A stretch of 64,000 nt of DNA. Source: Candidatus Allofournierella merdipullorum. GTDB lineage: Bacteria; Bacillota; Clostridia; Oscillospirales; Ruminococcaceae. Under the pieces are notes generated by a model that was not told the DNA's origin, did no database searches, and worked only from the letters and a program-made list of their open reading frames with translations. The position numbers were made by a program, and so were the translations under genes. Below are positions 17,799-27,027 of this stretch, in pieces (position 1 is the first letter of the stretch; each line of letters begins with the position of its first letter). The stretch lies in contig DXBV01000118.1 of NCBI GenBank assembly GCA_019116345.1, positions 1 through 64,000 on the forward strand, read 5' to 3'.

Positions 17799-18725
17799 TC
17801 AGCCGCCCACCCGGGCGTCCAGACCCATGGAGCAGGCCAGCTGCCGCCAGGGTTCCACTTCTGCCTTGGTGAGCATGGGGACGTCGCCCAGCGGGTAGGC
17901 CCGGCCCAGCGCGGCGTACTTGTTTTTTCCCAGAGTGTGATAGGGCAAGAGGTCCAGCCGCTTTGCGCCGCAGTCCAGCGCCAAGGCAAAGATGCCCTTC
18001 ATGCCGGCCTCGTCGTGGTTGAAGCCGGGGATCACCGGCACACGAACCACCACTTCCCGGCCCAGCTCCACCGCGCGCCGCAGGTTGGCGGTCACACGGG
18101 CGAGGTCCGCGCCGGTCACTTCGGCAAGGCGGGCGCTGTCAGCGCTCTTCAAATCGAAGAGGAACAGGTCCAGATGCGGCGCGCACATTTCCAGCGCCGC
18201 GGGCGAAAATGCCCCGCAGGTCTCGGCGGCGGTGTGCAGGCCGTGCTGTTTGCAGAGAGCGAGAAATTTCGCCAGGGCTTCGGGCTGGGTTAGCGGTTCA
18301 CCGCCGGAGACGGTGACGCCGCCGCCGGAGGTCTCGTAATAGTCCGCGTCCCGCAGCACCTCTTCCAGCAGCGATTCGGGGGTGCGCTCGGTTCCCGAAA
18401 GCTGCAGCGCTCCGGCGGGGCAGACCGCCGCGCAGGCGCCGCAGGCGACGCACTTTTCCCGGTCCAGCCGGGGCTTTTCCCCCGGCCTGCCGCTTCTGGC
18501 CCCTTGCGGGCAGGCGGGCAGGCAGCCGCCGCAGGCGGTGCACTTATTGGTGAACCACAAAAGCTGCGGCACAGCGCTCTGGGACTCCGGGTTCGCGCAC
18601 CAGGGGCAGTGGAGGGGGCAGCCTTTTAAAAACACGGTGGTGCGGATGCCCGGCCCGTCCTTGGTGGCGAACCGCTCCACATCCATCACCCGCAGGGTCT
18701 TTGTCATGGCGCGCCTCTCATTCAT
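17799..18725 (-). CDS. Glycyl-radical enzyme activating protein (radical SAM)
   Basis: CPLHCPWC radical SAM motif; two ferredoxin-like clusters CTACGGCLPAC and CVACGACAAVC; overlaps GRE gene. Confidence 0.95.
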   Translation of the reverse strand: MNERRAMTKTLRVMDVERFATKDGPGIRTTVFLKGCPLHCPWCANPESQSAVPQLLWFTNKCTACGGCLPACPQGARSGRPGEKPRLDREKCVACGACAAVCPAGALQLSGTERTPESLLEEVLRDADYYETSGGGVTVSGGEPLTQPEALAKFLALCKQHGLHTAAETCGAFSPAALEMCAPHLDLFLFDLKSADSARLAEVTGADLARVTANLRRAVELGREVVVRVPVIPGFNHDEAGMKGIFALALDCGAKRLDLLPYHTLGKNKYAALGRAYPLGDVPMLTKAEVEPWRQLACSMGLDARVGG

Positions 18726-20997
18726 ACATGACCCGGCTCATCAGCTCCTGCTGGATGTCCGGCTCCAGATTGACGAACACCGCTGAGAAGCCGCTGACCC
18801 GCACGATGAGGTCGGGGTAGCGCTCGGGATGGGCCACCGCGTCCTCCAGAACGCCGTGGTCGATGACAGTGACCATCAGATGGCAGCCGCCCCGGGCGAA
18901 GTAGGTCTTGAACATGGCCTTGATCTTCTCCCGGTTCTCCTTAAAGAAGGGGGTGGCGAACTTGATGTTCTGCACTGACGCGCCGTGGAGGCGGGCATCG
19001 AACTTGGCCAGGGAGTTGAGCATGGCGGTGGGGCCGTGGGTGTTGGCGCCGCCCTGGGGATTGTTGGCGGGGTTCATGTACTGGCCCGCGTGGCGGCCGT
19101 CCAGAGAGGCGGCGGTGCGGCGGCCCCACTCGGTGTTCAGCTGGTTGTTGCTGATGACGATGAGGTAGTACTGCATGCCTGCGGCGATGCCCCGGTCACG
19201 CACGCCGTTTGCCACAAACTGATACAGCCGGTCGGCCATGCCGTCGGCGGTGTCCAGGTCGTTGCCGTACTTGTCGCACTTCCACAGGGCGGTGCGGATG
19301 TCCTCCGCGCCGGCGAAGTCGGCGTTGGCCGCGGCCACCAGCTGGGGCAGCGTGTACTTCTTCCGGTCGTACACCAGGTCCTTGATGGCCCACAGAGCGT
19401 CGGAGGTGTTGATGTTGCCGTAGGTCTCGTTGGTGCCGCCCAGATAGCGCACTCCGCCGTCCAGCACGGCCTTGCCCCGGGCGATGCAGTCGTCCATCAG
19501 CAGGCTGGTGAACAAAAAGCTCACCTGACGGCGCATGACTTCGTAGGAATGGACCTGGGCGTGGATGGAAAGGTCAAGGTAGTGGTCCAGCAAGCGGGTG
19601 TACTGGGCCCACAGGTCCTCGAAGGTGTGCAGTTCGCCGGCCGGGGCCAGGGGCACGCCGTCGCTCTTGTCCTTGCCGTCCATGGGGTCGATGCCCTCGT
19701 TGAGGGCGATCTCCAGCAGCTTCAGCAGGTTGATGCAGGTGTTGGGGGTACCGGTGCTCTGGCCGGCGATGACGTACTCGCCGCAGCCAAAGGGCACATA
19801 CTGCTCGGCGGTCTTTTCGTCCACCCGCATGGCGTAGGACACCGCGGGCACGTTCACGTCGTCGTTGTAGAGGGTGGGATAGGTGGCTCCCCGGCCCAGC
19901 GCCTCCATGGCGGAATCCCAAATCTCCTCCGGCATGTCTTTGGTGACACGCAGGGTGAACTGGGGCTCCACATAGCGCAGCTCGGTAGCCGCCCGCATGG
20001 CAAAGCGCAGGAACACGTCCGCCTCCCGGGGGTGTTTGCGGCCGTAGCCGCCCACGATGATGCGCCCGTTGACGGTGGTGCGGCGGTTCTCGATCATCCG
20101 CCACAGGCACTTGATGTACTCATAGGCCTCGTCCTCGGTGAGGCGGCCCGCTTCCAGGTCCGCCGCGAGGTAGGGCCCCAGCAGGTCGTCCAGACGGCCG
20201 TAGTTGATGACGCCCGCCATCAGCGCGTAGAGCCAGAACAGCTGCAGCGCCTCCGGGAAGGTCTTGGGCGCGCCGTGCTGGATGTTCGCCAGCACCGTGG
20301 CCATGGCGTTCAGCTGCGCTGCACGGGGGCCGTCGGCGGTTTTGGCCGCCTCCAGCGCCTCACCGCGCAGATGCTCGGCGCAGGTGCAGAACAAGTCCAG
20401 CGCCTGCCGGGAGGCGGCGTAGAAGGCGTTCTCGCCGTTGGCCGCCGCGCCCGCGTCGATGCGCGCGCGCAGGCCGTCCACACCGCCGCTGAGCAGGGCT
20501 TCGTAGTCCAGCATCATGCCGGACAGCCGCGCCGTGGCGATGAGGGGGGTCTCGCAGTCGATGAAGCGACCGATCACGTCGTCGATCAGCACTTCGTTGC
20601 AGTAGATGGTCTTGCAGTCATGGTCCAACCAGTACTGGTACAGCGCGTCCAGCTGCTGCTTTTCTGCCTCGGTGGGCAGGCTCTCCCGCATGGCTTTCAG
20701 CTTGCCGAACACACAGTAGTGCCCCACGCCGCCCAGAGAGGTGACGCAGCCGAAGCCGATGGGCAGGAAATCCAGCCGGCCCAGGAACAGATCGCCCGGC
20801 TCCATCCGGCGCAGCAGCGCGGGATACAGCACCTGCAGGCAGCGGATCTCCCGCTCTTCCTTGCTCAGATCCGCGCAGGCGCGGTGGGTATCGGTGTACC
20901 GCTGCATGAGCGCCAGCTGCTCGCTGGGCGACATCTGGGGAGGCAGCTTTTTGCTGACTTCCACATTTTGAATGCCGTCCACATTGAATTTTGCCAT
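18718..20997 (-). CDS. Glycyl radical enzyme (pyruvate formate-lyase superfamily, unknown substrate)
   Basis: Active-site segment YVPFGCGEYVIAGQS; C-terminal glycyl-radical segment LIVRVSGFSAVFV; adjacent activase. Confidence 0.95.
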   Translation of the reverse strand: MAKFNVDGIQNVEVSKKLPPQMSPSEQLALMQRYTDTHRACADLSKEEREIRCLQVLYPALLRRMEPGDLFLGRLDFLPIGFGCVTSLGGVGHYCVFGKLKAMRESLPTEAEKQQLDALYQYWLDHDCKTIYCNEVLIDDVIGRFIDCETPLIATARLSGMMLDYEALLSGGVDGLRARIDAGAAANGENAFYAASRQALDLFCTCAEHLRGEALEAAKTADGPRAAQLNAMATVLANIQHGAPKTFPEALQLFWLYALMAGVINYGRLDDLLGPYLAADLEAGRLTEDEAYEYIKCLWRMIENRRTTVNGRIIVGGYGRKHPREADVFLRFAMRAATELRYVEPQFTLRVTKDMPEEIWDSAMEALGRGATYPTLYNDDVNVPAVSYAMRVDEKTAEQYVPFGCGEYVIAGQSTGTPNTCINLLKLLEIALNEGIDPMDGKDKSDGVPLAPAGELHTFEDLWAQYTRLLDHYLDLSIHAQVHSYEVMRRQVSFLFTSLLMDDCIARGKAVLDGGVRYLGGTNETYGNINTSDALWAIKDLVYDRKKYTLPQLVAAANADFAGAEDIRTALWKCDKYGNDLDTADGMADRLYQFVANGVRDRGIAAGMQYYLIVISNNQLNTEWGRRTAASLDGRHAGQYMNPANNPQGGANTHGPTAMLNSLAKFDARLHGASVQNIKFATPFFKENREKIKAMFKTYFARGGCHLMVTVIDHGVLEDAVAHPERYPDLIVRVSGFSAVFVNLEPDIQQELMSRVMYE

Positions 20998-21026
20998 GTC
21001 TGTCCCCTCTTTTTATCTAAGGATGC

Positions 21027-21785
21027 TCATTTTTTCTGGTGCTTGCTCTTTTCGGCATCGCGCCAGTTGTTCTGGTAGCCGCTCATCAGGTCCACAAAGC
21101 GCTTGGCAGTGAGGTGCGGGCGGGTGATGGCGCTGCCCACCACCACGCTGTGGGCGCCCAGATACAGGCACTTGATGGCGTCTTCGGGCGAGTAGATGTG
21201 GCCCTCCATCACAAAGTATGCCTCATCGCCCATATCGCGGCACATGCGGGCGAACTCACGCAGGTCGGGATACTCGATGGAGGCGGTCTCCTTGGTGTAG
21301 CCGTACAGGGTGGGGCCCACGATGTCCGCGCCCAGCTCCACGGCGCGCTTGGCCTCGTTATAGTTGGAGACGTCGGCGAAGATCATCGCCTCGGGGATCT
21401 CCTTCTTCACGATGGGCAGCAGTTCCCATGCGGGACGGCCCTCGTGGGTGATCTGGTCGGTGCAGTCCAGCGCGATGATCTCGGCGCCGGCCTCCCACAC
21501 CTCGCGGGCGGCCTCCAGAGTGGGGGTGATGAACACGTCGGTGTCGTCGTGCCAAATTTTGTACAGGCCGATCATGGGCAGGTCCACCTTCTCCTTGATG
21601 GCGCGGATCTGCTCGGGAGAGTTGGCGCGGATGCCCACGGCGCCGGCCCAACGGGCGCCCTCGGCCATTTTTACCACCATGTCGTCGGTGTAGATGGGAT
21701 CGTCCCACTGGACCTGGCAGGACACGATGAGGCCGTTTTTGAAGCTTTCGAGGATGGCGCGCTTTTTCGGATCCTGGGTTTTCAT
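21027..21785 (-). CDS. NanE-like N-acetylmannosamine-6-phosphate epimerase family protein
   Basis: NGLIVSCQVQWDDPIYT...GAVGIRANSPEQIRAIKEKVDLPMIGLYK...; divergent at the catalytic strand (ALDCTDQITHEGRPA). Confidence 0.8.
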   Translation of the reverse strand: MKTQDPKKRAILESFKNGLIVSCQVQWDDPIYTDDMVVKMAEGARWAGAVGIRANSPEQIRAIKEKVDLPMIGLYKIWHDDTDVFITPTLEAAREVWEAGAEIIALDCTDQITHEGRPAWELLPIVKKEIPEAMIFADVSNYNEAKRAVELGADIVGPTLYGYTKETASIEYPDLREFARMCRDMGDEAYFVMEGHIYSPEDAIKCLYLGAHSVVVGSAITRPHLTAKRFVDLMSGYQNNWRDAEKSKHQKK

Positions 21786-21918
21786 GATTCCTTCCTTTCC
21801 CCACCCCACCGGGCGGAAAACCGCCGTTTCGGCCGCGGTGCGCCGTACTATGGGGCGAGCCCCTGCGCTGCCGCGGATGCAAAAAAATGCAAACCGCCGC
21901 GCCTTTGTTTCCATAACA

Positions 21919-21947
21919 ATTATAGCGCAAGCGGTTTGCATTTTCAA
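21919..21947 (-). promoter_or_regulatory. Promoter of nanE-like/GRE operon
   Basis: TTGAAA-N17-TATAAT on minus strand. Confidence 0.75.
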
Positions 21948-21957
21948 TACTAATTTT

Positions 21958-21987
21958 TCAAAAATGAACAATTCTCGTCATTTTTGA
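21958..21987. promoter_or_regulatory. 30-bp inverted-repeat operator, copy 1
   Basis: TCAAAAAT-N14-ATTTTTGA; same half-sites and spacing as copy 2. Confidence 0.75.
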
Positions 21988-22736
21988 ACGAGCTCAAAGT
22001 TCCTCGGAAGCTCCATGGGCTGCTGGGGGCGGGTGCAGTACACCCGGTCAAAAGCAGCCAGGTCCGCGAATCCGTAGAAGCCCCGTTTTTCCAGTTTGGA
22101 GTCGTCCAGCAGCAGATAGCGGTGCATGGCGTTTTCCATGCCGATGAGCTTGATGTTGGTGCTGGCCATGTCCAGATCGTAGCACTTGCCCTCGGCCAGC
22201 GACACGCCGTAGCAGCCGATGAAGGCATGGTCAAAGCGGAAGCTGCGCAGCATCTGCTCGGCCATGGTGCCGGTGAAGATGCTGTGGTGGGGGTCGTAGG
22301 AGCCGCCCAGCATCACCAGTTCAGCCTTGGGCATCTTCACCTGGCTCAGCAGCAAAGCGCTGTAGGTGACGATGCGCACCTTGCGCCGCAGCAGCATGGC
22401 GCCCAGCGGCGCAATGGAGGTGCCGCAGTCCAGAAAAACGGTGTCGCCGTCCTGCACGTTTTTTGCGGCTTCGGCGGCAACGGCCTGCTTTTCGGCATGG
22501 TTGATCTGCATTTTGCTGCGCATGGCAAGCTCGCTCATGTCGCCGGGCTCGTCGCCGCCGTTGCTGGTGGCGCCGCCCTGCACGCGGGTGAGCTTGCCCG
22601 CACGCTCCAGTTTTTCCAGGTCGCGGCGGATGGTGGCTTCCGAGGTGCCCAGCTCCACCGCTACTTCTTTCAGATTGATGACGCCGCGCTCATGGATCGC
22701 CCGCAGGATATACAGGCTGCGTTCCGATGCGATCAT
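21978..22736 (-). CDS. DeoR/GlpR-family transcriptional regulator
   Basis: ERSLYILRAIHERGVINLKEVAVELGTSEATIRRDLEKLERAGKLTRVQGGA. Confidence 0.95.
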   Translation of the reverse strand: MIASERSLYILRAIHERGVINLKEVAVELGTSEATIRRDLEKLERAGKLTRVQGGATSNGGDEPGDMSELAMRSKMQINHAEKQAVAAEAAKNVQDGDTVFLDCGTSIAPLGAMLLRRKVRIVTYSALLLSQVKMPKAELVMLGGSYDPHHSIFTGTMAEQMLRSFRFDHAFIGCYGVSLAEGKCYDLDMASTNIKLIGMENAMHRYLLLDDSKLEKRGFYGFADLAAFDRVYCTRPQQPMELPRNFELVQK

Positions 22737-23743
22737 ACAAAATCCCTCGTTTCTTCCGGCCGCGGGGTGTGCGGCCGATAATCGATCCCCGCCTGACCGC
22801 GGGCCTGGTCCAGAAGCGCCATTGCGTCCCGGGACCACTGCTGCCAGGGCGCAGGGTCCAGTTCGCCCCGCACCATGGCCATAAAGTCTTCTATTTCATA
22901 ATACATGTCCCGCTCGCAAATAGCAAGCTCTATCGTTTTCCACTCCTCGCCCCGCTGTTTCCAGCGTGCCCACCGGGGCGCGCCCACAGGGCCGAACTGG
23001 ATGGTGCCGTTTTCTCCGGCCACCTCACAGGGACAATGGCTCTCATGGAGTTTGCTGTAGGTCAGACAGGCGTTGAAGCCGGGGTAACGGGCGACAAGGT
23101 CGCCCATCGCGTCGATGGAACCGGGCAGGAAATCGGCATGGGCGCCGATGCTGCGGGGCATGCCCAGCAGCATGACCAGCATGTGCACGCAGTACACGCC
23201 CAGGTCGGTGAGCGCGCCGCCGCCCATGGTCGGGTCAAAGGCGTTCTCCACGATGCCCGCTTTCCACTTGTCGTAGCGGGAGGAATACTGGCAATAGGCG
23301 AAGGATGCGGTGCGGATGGGGCCGATCTGCTCCATAACGCTGCGCAGCGCGGGCACCACAGGACCGTGGGCGCTGCGCATGGCCTCCAGCAGCACAACGC
23401 CGTTGGCCTTTGCTGCCGCTTCCATCTGCGCCAGCTCTCCGGCGTCGATGGCCATGGGCTTTTCGCACAGCACATGCTTGCCGGCCTCCATCATCCGGAT
23501 GGCCTGTTCGGCATGGCAGATGTTGGGGCTTGCGATGTACACCGCGTCCACCGTATCGTCGGCGGCAAGGCTCTCCAGCGTGTGGTGGGCGTGAGGCACG
23601 TCCCACTCCCGGGCCAGCTTTTGCGCCCGCTCCTCCGTGCGGGAATACACGGCTGTGATCTCGCAGTCGGGACAGGGCGCGGCGGCCTCGCGGAACCAGT
23701 CCACGATGAAATTGCTGCCAATGATGCCGAATCGCACCTTCAA
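22733..23743 (-). CDS. Gfo/Idh/MocA family oxidoreductase
   Basis: LKVRFGIIGSNFIVDWF..., HVLCEKPMAIDAGEL; TTG start with GGAGGAA SD; 4-bp overlap with DeoR gene. Confidence 0.9.
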   Translation of the reverse strand: MKVRFGIIGSNFIVDWFREAAAPCPDCEITAVYSRTEERAQKLAREWDVPHAHHTLESLAADDTVDAVYIASPNICHAEQAIRMMEAGKHVLCEKPMAIDAGELAQMEAAAKANGVVLLEAMRSAHGPVVPALRSVMEQIGPIRTASFAYCQYSSRYDKWKAGIVENAFDPTMGGGALTDLGVYCVHMLVMLLGMPRSIGAHADFLPGSIDAMGDLVARYPGFNACLTYSKLHESHCPCEVAGENGTIQFGPVGAPRWARWKQRGEEWKTIELAICERDMYYEIEDFMAMVRGELDPAPWQQWSRDAMALLDQARGQAGIDYRPHTPRPEETRDFV

Positions 23744-23817
23744 CTGATATTCCTCCCTTGGCGCAGAAGGCCTCCACAACCGTCTGTGGAGGCCCCTGTA
23801 TGATCTGGTTTTCGCGC

Positions 23818-24768
23818 TCAGGCGCCCAGCAGCGCGGCGCCGATGATGCCGGCGTCGTTGCCCAGGGTCGCCTTGAGGATGGCAGGCGGATCCATCAGGT
23901 CGGAGGCGTAGACCGTCTCGCTCACCCGGCGGCGCACCGGCCCCAGAAGGTATTCGCCTTCGTTGCTCAGGCCGCCGCCCAGAATGACGACGGTGGGCCG
24001 GAAGGCGGTCACCAGGCTGCCGATGCCCGCGGCCAGGTATTCCACATAGTTGTGGACCACCTGCAGGGCCGCTTCGTCGCCCTGCTTGGCAGCGTCGAAG
24101 GCGGTGCGGCCGTTGACACGGCTCATGTTGCCGCCGCAGATCTCGCACATCAGGCTGGTGGGGCAGGCGGCCATCATCTCGATGGTCTCGCGGATGAGGG
24201 CCGTCACCGAGGCATAGGCCTCCAGGCAGCCGCGCCGGCCGCAGGTGCACTGCACGCCGTTGAAGACAAGGGTGGTGTGGCCGGGCTCGCAGCCATAGCC
24301 GTTGCCGCCCAGATAGATCTTCTTGTTCATCACGAAGCTGCCGCCCACGCCGGTGCCGAGGGTCAGCATCAACACGTTATCGTAGTCCTTCGCGGCGCCC
24401 GCGATGGACTCCGCCAGAGCGGCACAGTCGGCGTCGTTGGCAATGCGCACGGGAATGTCCCAGTGCTTGCGGAACTCGCCCGCAAGATCGGCCTTTTTCC
24501 AGCCGAGGTTGTTGGCAAACACGATGCGCTGGGTGCCCGGCTCGATGGTGCTGGGCGCGCCGATGCCCACATATTCGATGTCCTTTTCAGTCAGGCCGAC
24601 TTTCTCCACCACCGCGCGGGCGGCGGCCACGATGTCGCGCACCACCGTCTCAAAGGGGCGGGTGCCCTTGGTGGGCACACTGTGGCGGGCCACGAACTGA
24701 TAGTTTTCATCAATGACGCCGGTGGCGATGTTGGTGCCGCCGAGGTCGATGCCGAGGTAATACTTCAT
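23818..24768 (-). CDS. ROK-family sugar kinase
   Basis: YYLGIDLGGTNIATGVID, LGTGVGGSFV, CTCGRRGCLEAYAS. Confidence 0.93.
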   Translation of the reverse strand: MKYYLGIDLGGTNIATGVIDENYQFVARHSVPTKGTRPFETVVRDIVAAARAVVEKVGLTEKDIEYVGIGAPSTIEPGTQRIVFANNLGWKKADLAGEFRKHWDIPVRIANDADCAALAESIAGAAKDYDNVLMLTLGTGVGGSFVMNKKIYLGGNGYGCEPGHTTLVFNGVQCTCGRRGCLEAYASVTALIRETIEMMAACPTSLMCEICGGNMSRVNGRTAFDAAKQGDEAALQVVHNYVEYLAAGIGSLVTAFRPTVVILGGGLSNEGEYLLGPVRRRVSETVYASDLMDPPAILKATLGNDAGIIGAALLGA

Positions 24769-24810
24769 GGATGTTCCTGCCTCTCGTAAGAATGGGATGG
24801 CGGAGCGGTT

Positions 24811-25713
24811 TTATACGCCCGCGTTCTTCAGCACGCCGTCCACGAACTCCTTGGCGCGGGGGATGCCACCCTCGTCCAGGTGCTCGATGATCAGCGGCAT
24901 GTTGGGATGATGCTTGGCCAGCAGCCGCACATACAGGTCGTAGTTCAGGGAGCCCAGACCCGCGGCGGGCAGCTCCACGTCGCCGGAGCCACGGAAGGAA
25001 TGGGACTCGTCGGCGTCGATGTCGGCGTGCTTCTCGGACACGTCCTCCGCCAGTTTGCAGTCCTTGGCGTGGGCGATGCGCATATAGGGGGCCAGCCGGT
25101 CGAAGATCTTTTCCAGCTCGGCGTCCATATTGCCGATGTTGGCGCCGGTGAAGTAGTTGGTGGGGTCGCAGATCAGCGCCAGGTTGGGGCTGTTCACGTC
25201 GGCCATCAGGCGCTCCACCTGCTCCACGCTGCCGATCACGTTGTTGATGTAGTTCTCCACGATGAAGGTCACGCCGTTTTCCTCAGCGCAGGCCACCAGC
25301 TCTTTGATGATGGCCAGGGCCTCCTGGTAGGCCTCCTCAGAAGCGTTCTTGTCGTCCCACACCCAGTCGCTCTCGGGATTGTAGGTGCCGGTCTCGCTGG
25401 CCACATAGCCGCAGCCCAGCTTGCGGGCAAAGCGGATCATGTCCTTGAAATAGGCGATGTTGGCAGCCCGCTTTTCCGGGTCGGGATGAACGAAGTTGGT
25501 ATAGGCAGACAGAGCCACAACAGGCAGGTTGGCGTCGCGGAACTTGTTGCGGATCTCCTCCGCCTTTTCGTCGGTCAGCTCGCCCTTGGTGGCGTCGCAG
25601 TCCTTAAAGGAGACGTCCAGCTGCACGCAGGAGAAGCCCTGCTCTTTGATGCGGCGGATGGTCTCGTCGATGGTGCAGGGATAATAGCCGGTGAAAATAC
25701 CAACAGGGATCAT
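24811..25713 (-). CDS. Sugar phosphate isomerase/epimerase (TIM barrel)
   Basis: Xylose-isomerase-like pattern FIVENYINNVIGSVEQVERL...LALICDPTNYF...RIAHAKDCKL. Confidence 0.88.
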   Translation of the reverse strand: MIPVGIFTGYYPCTIDETIRRIKEQGFSCVQLDVSFKDCDATKGELTDEKAEEIRNKFRDANLPVVALSAYTNFVHPDPEKRAANIAYFKDMIRFARKLGCGYVASETGTYNPESDWVWDDKNASEEAYQEALAIIKELVACAEENGVTFIVENYINNVIGSVEQVERLMADVNSPNLALICDPTNYFTGANIGNMDAELEKIFDRLAPYMRIAHAKDCKLAEDVSEKHADIDADESHSFRGSGDVELPAAGLGSLNYDLYVRLLAKHHPNMPLIIEHLDEGGIPRAKEFVDGVLKNAGV

Positions 25714-25728
25714 GTCAGTTTCCTCCTT

Positions 25729-26841
25729 TTACGCGTTCAGCACTTCGTCCAGGGTGACGGTGCGCTTTTCGGCAATGGACTTGTAGCAGGTCTCCACGCA
25801 GGCGATGGTGTTCAGGTTGTCGCGCACGGAGATCTCCGGCTCAGCACCGGCCTCGATGGCGCACAGCAGGCTGGACATGGTGCCGCGGAAGGCGTCGGGG
25901 AACCAGACGGTGTCCCAGGTGGGGCGCAGCCACTCGCCGGGGAACTCCTTGCAGGCCATCTCAAAGGTGCTGGGGCAGTGCTCGGGGTACTTGGGCCAGC
26001 CCACAGTGCCCTGGGCGAAGCCGTCGGTGCCCTCCACACGCCACTTGATGTAGGTATCCTTGGCGCAGGGGTCGTTGGGCCAGGCCCACACGTCGTCCAG
26101 GCTGGTGGCCATCAGGCCGTTCTTGTAATGATAGGTGTACTGGGTGATGCCGTCGGTGTGCTCGAACTGGGTGCGCGGGTCGGTGCGGCACACGCAGGTG
26201 ATGCTCTCGGGATCGCCGAACAGGTAGCGGAAGATGTCCACATGGTGGATGCCCATGCCGAAGATCTCCAGCTTGTCGTACTCCTGCAGGAAGGTCTGCC
26301 AGTGAGGAATGGCGCGCATCTCGATGGTGGCGATGACCGCGTCGCCCAGCAGGCCCTTGTCCAGAACGTACTTCAGCGCGCGCATGGACTGGTCGTAACG
26401 CATGTTGGAGTTCACAGCCACGGTCACGCCGGCCTCGCGGCACAGGCGCTCGGTCTCGCGGGCATCCTCCAGGGACATGGCCAGAGGCTTCTGGCACAGG
26501 ATGCCCTTGATGTTGGGATGCTTGACCGCCTCGCGCACCACGTCCAGCTGCTTATCGGGCGGGATGGCGATGTCCACGATCTCCACCTCGGGGTCCGCCA
26601 GCAGTTCCATCCAGCTGTCGTACACCTTGGGGATATCATACTGCTTGGCTACCGCCTCGCTCTCCTCGCGGGAGAGGGAGGTGATGGCATAGGGAGAGAA
26701 GCCCATGTCGCGATAGGCCGCCAGCTGGCAGTCACGCATAATAAAGCCGGCTCCCACGCAGCCGATCCTCCAATCCTTGCGCTTGGGCACGGGAGGCAGG
26801 GTTGCCGCTACGATCTCTTTGAGCAAAGTCTCTTTATCCAT
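25729..26841 (-). CDS. Gfo/Idh/MocA family oxidoreductase
   Basis: WRIGCVGAGFIMRDCQLAAY, ILCQKPLAMSLEDARETE. Confidence 0.9.
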   Translation of the reverse strand: MDKETLLKEIVAATLPPVPKRKDWRIGCVGAGFIMRDCQLAAYRDMGFSPYAITSLSREESEAVAKQYDIPKVYDSWMELLADPEVEIVDIAIPPDKQLDVVREAVKHPNIKGILCQKPLAMSLEDARETERLCREAGVTVAVNSNMRYDQSMRALKYVLDKGLLGDAVIATIEMRAIPHWQTFLQEYDKLEIFGMGIHHVDIFRYLFGDPESITCVCRTDPRTQFEHTDGITQYTYHYKNGLMATSLDDVWAWPNDPCAKDTYIKWRVEGTDGFAQGTVGWPKYPEHCPSTFEMACKEFPGEWLRPTWDTVWFPDAFRGTMSSLLCAIEAGAEPEISVRDNLNTIACVETCYKSIAEKRTVTLDEVLNA

Positions 26842-26898
26842 CGTGTGCGATCTCCTTTTTTGAAAAGATTTTATACTTTAAAAATACTCCAAATTTTT

Positions 26899-26928
26899 TC
26901 AAAAATCAACATTTTCGAAAATTTTTGA
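26899..26928. promoter_or_regulatory. 30-bp inverted-repeat operator, copy 2
   Basis: TCAAAAAT-N14-ATTTTTGA upstream of the Gfo/Idh-TIM-ROK-DeoR operon. Confidence 0.75.
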
Positions 26929-26969
26929 GCATTATCAGTGAAACGCACAACATTTTTTGCTCTTTTGCA

Positions 26970-27016
26970 CAAAAAAGGCCGGGACCGCGCGATGCTGCCG
27001 CATAGGGGGTCCCGGC
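26970..27016 (-). terminator. Terminator of the ABC importer operon
   Basis: GCCGGGACC...GGTCCCGGC then CTTTTTTG on minus strand. Confidence 0.85.
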
Positions 27017-27027
27017 GCTTTGATGCC

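Noticed and set aside
17799-21785. Bacterial microcompartment-associated GRE locus
   Set aside because: No shell proteins or aldehyde/alcohol dehydrogenases adjacent to the GRE.
21027-24768. Classical sialic acid (nan) operon
   Set aside because: NanE-like and ROK kinase are present but there is no NanA lyase, NagA/NagB or sialic acid transporter, and the NanE-like protein is divergent at the catalytic strand.
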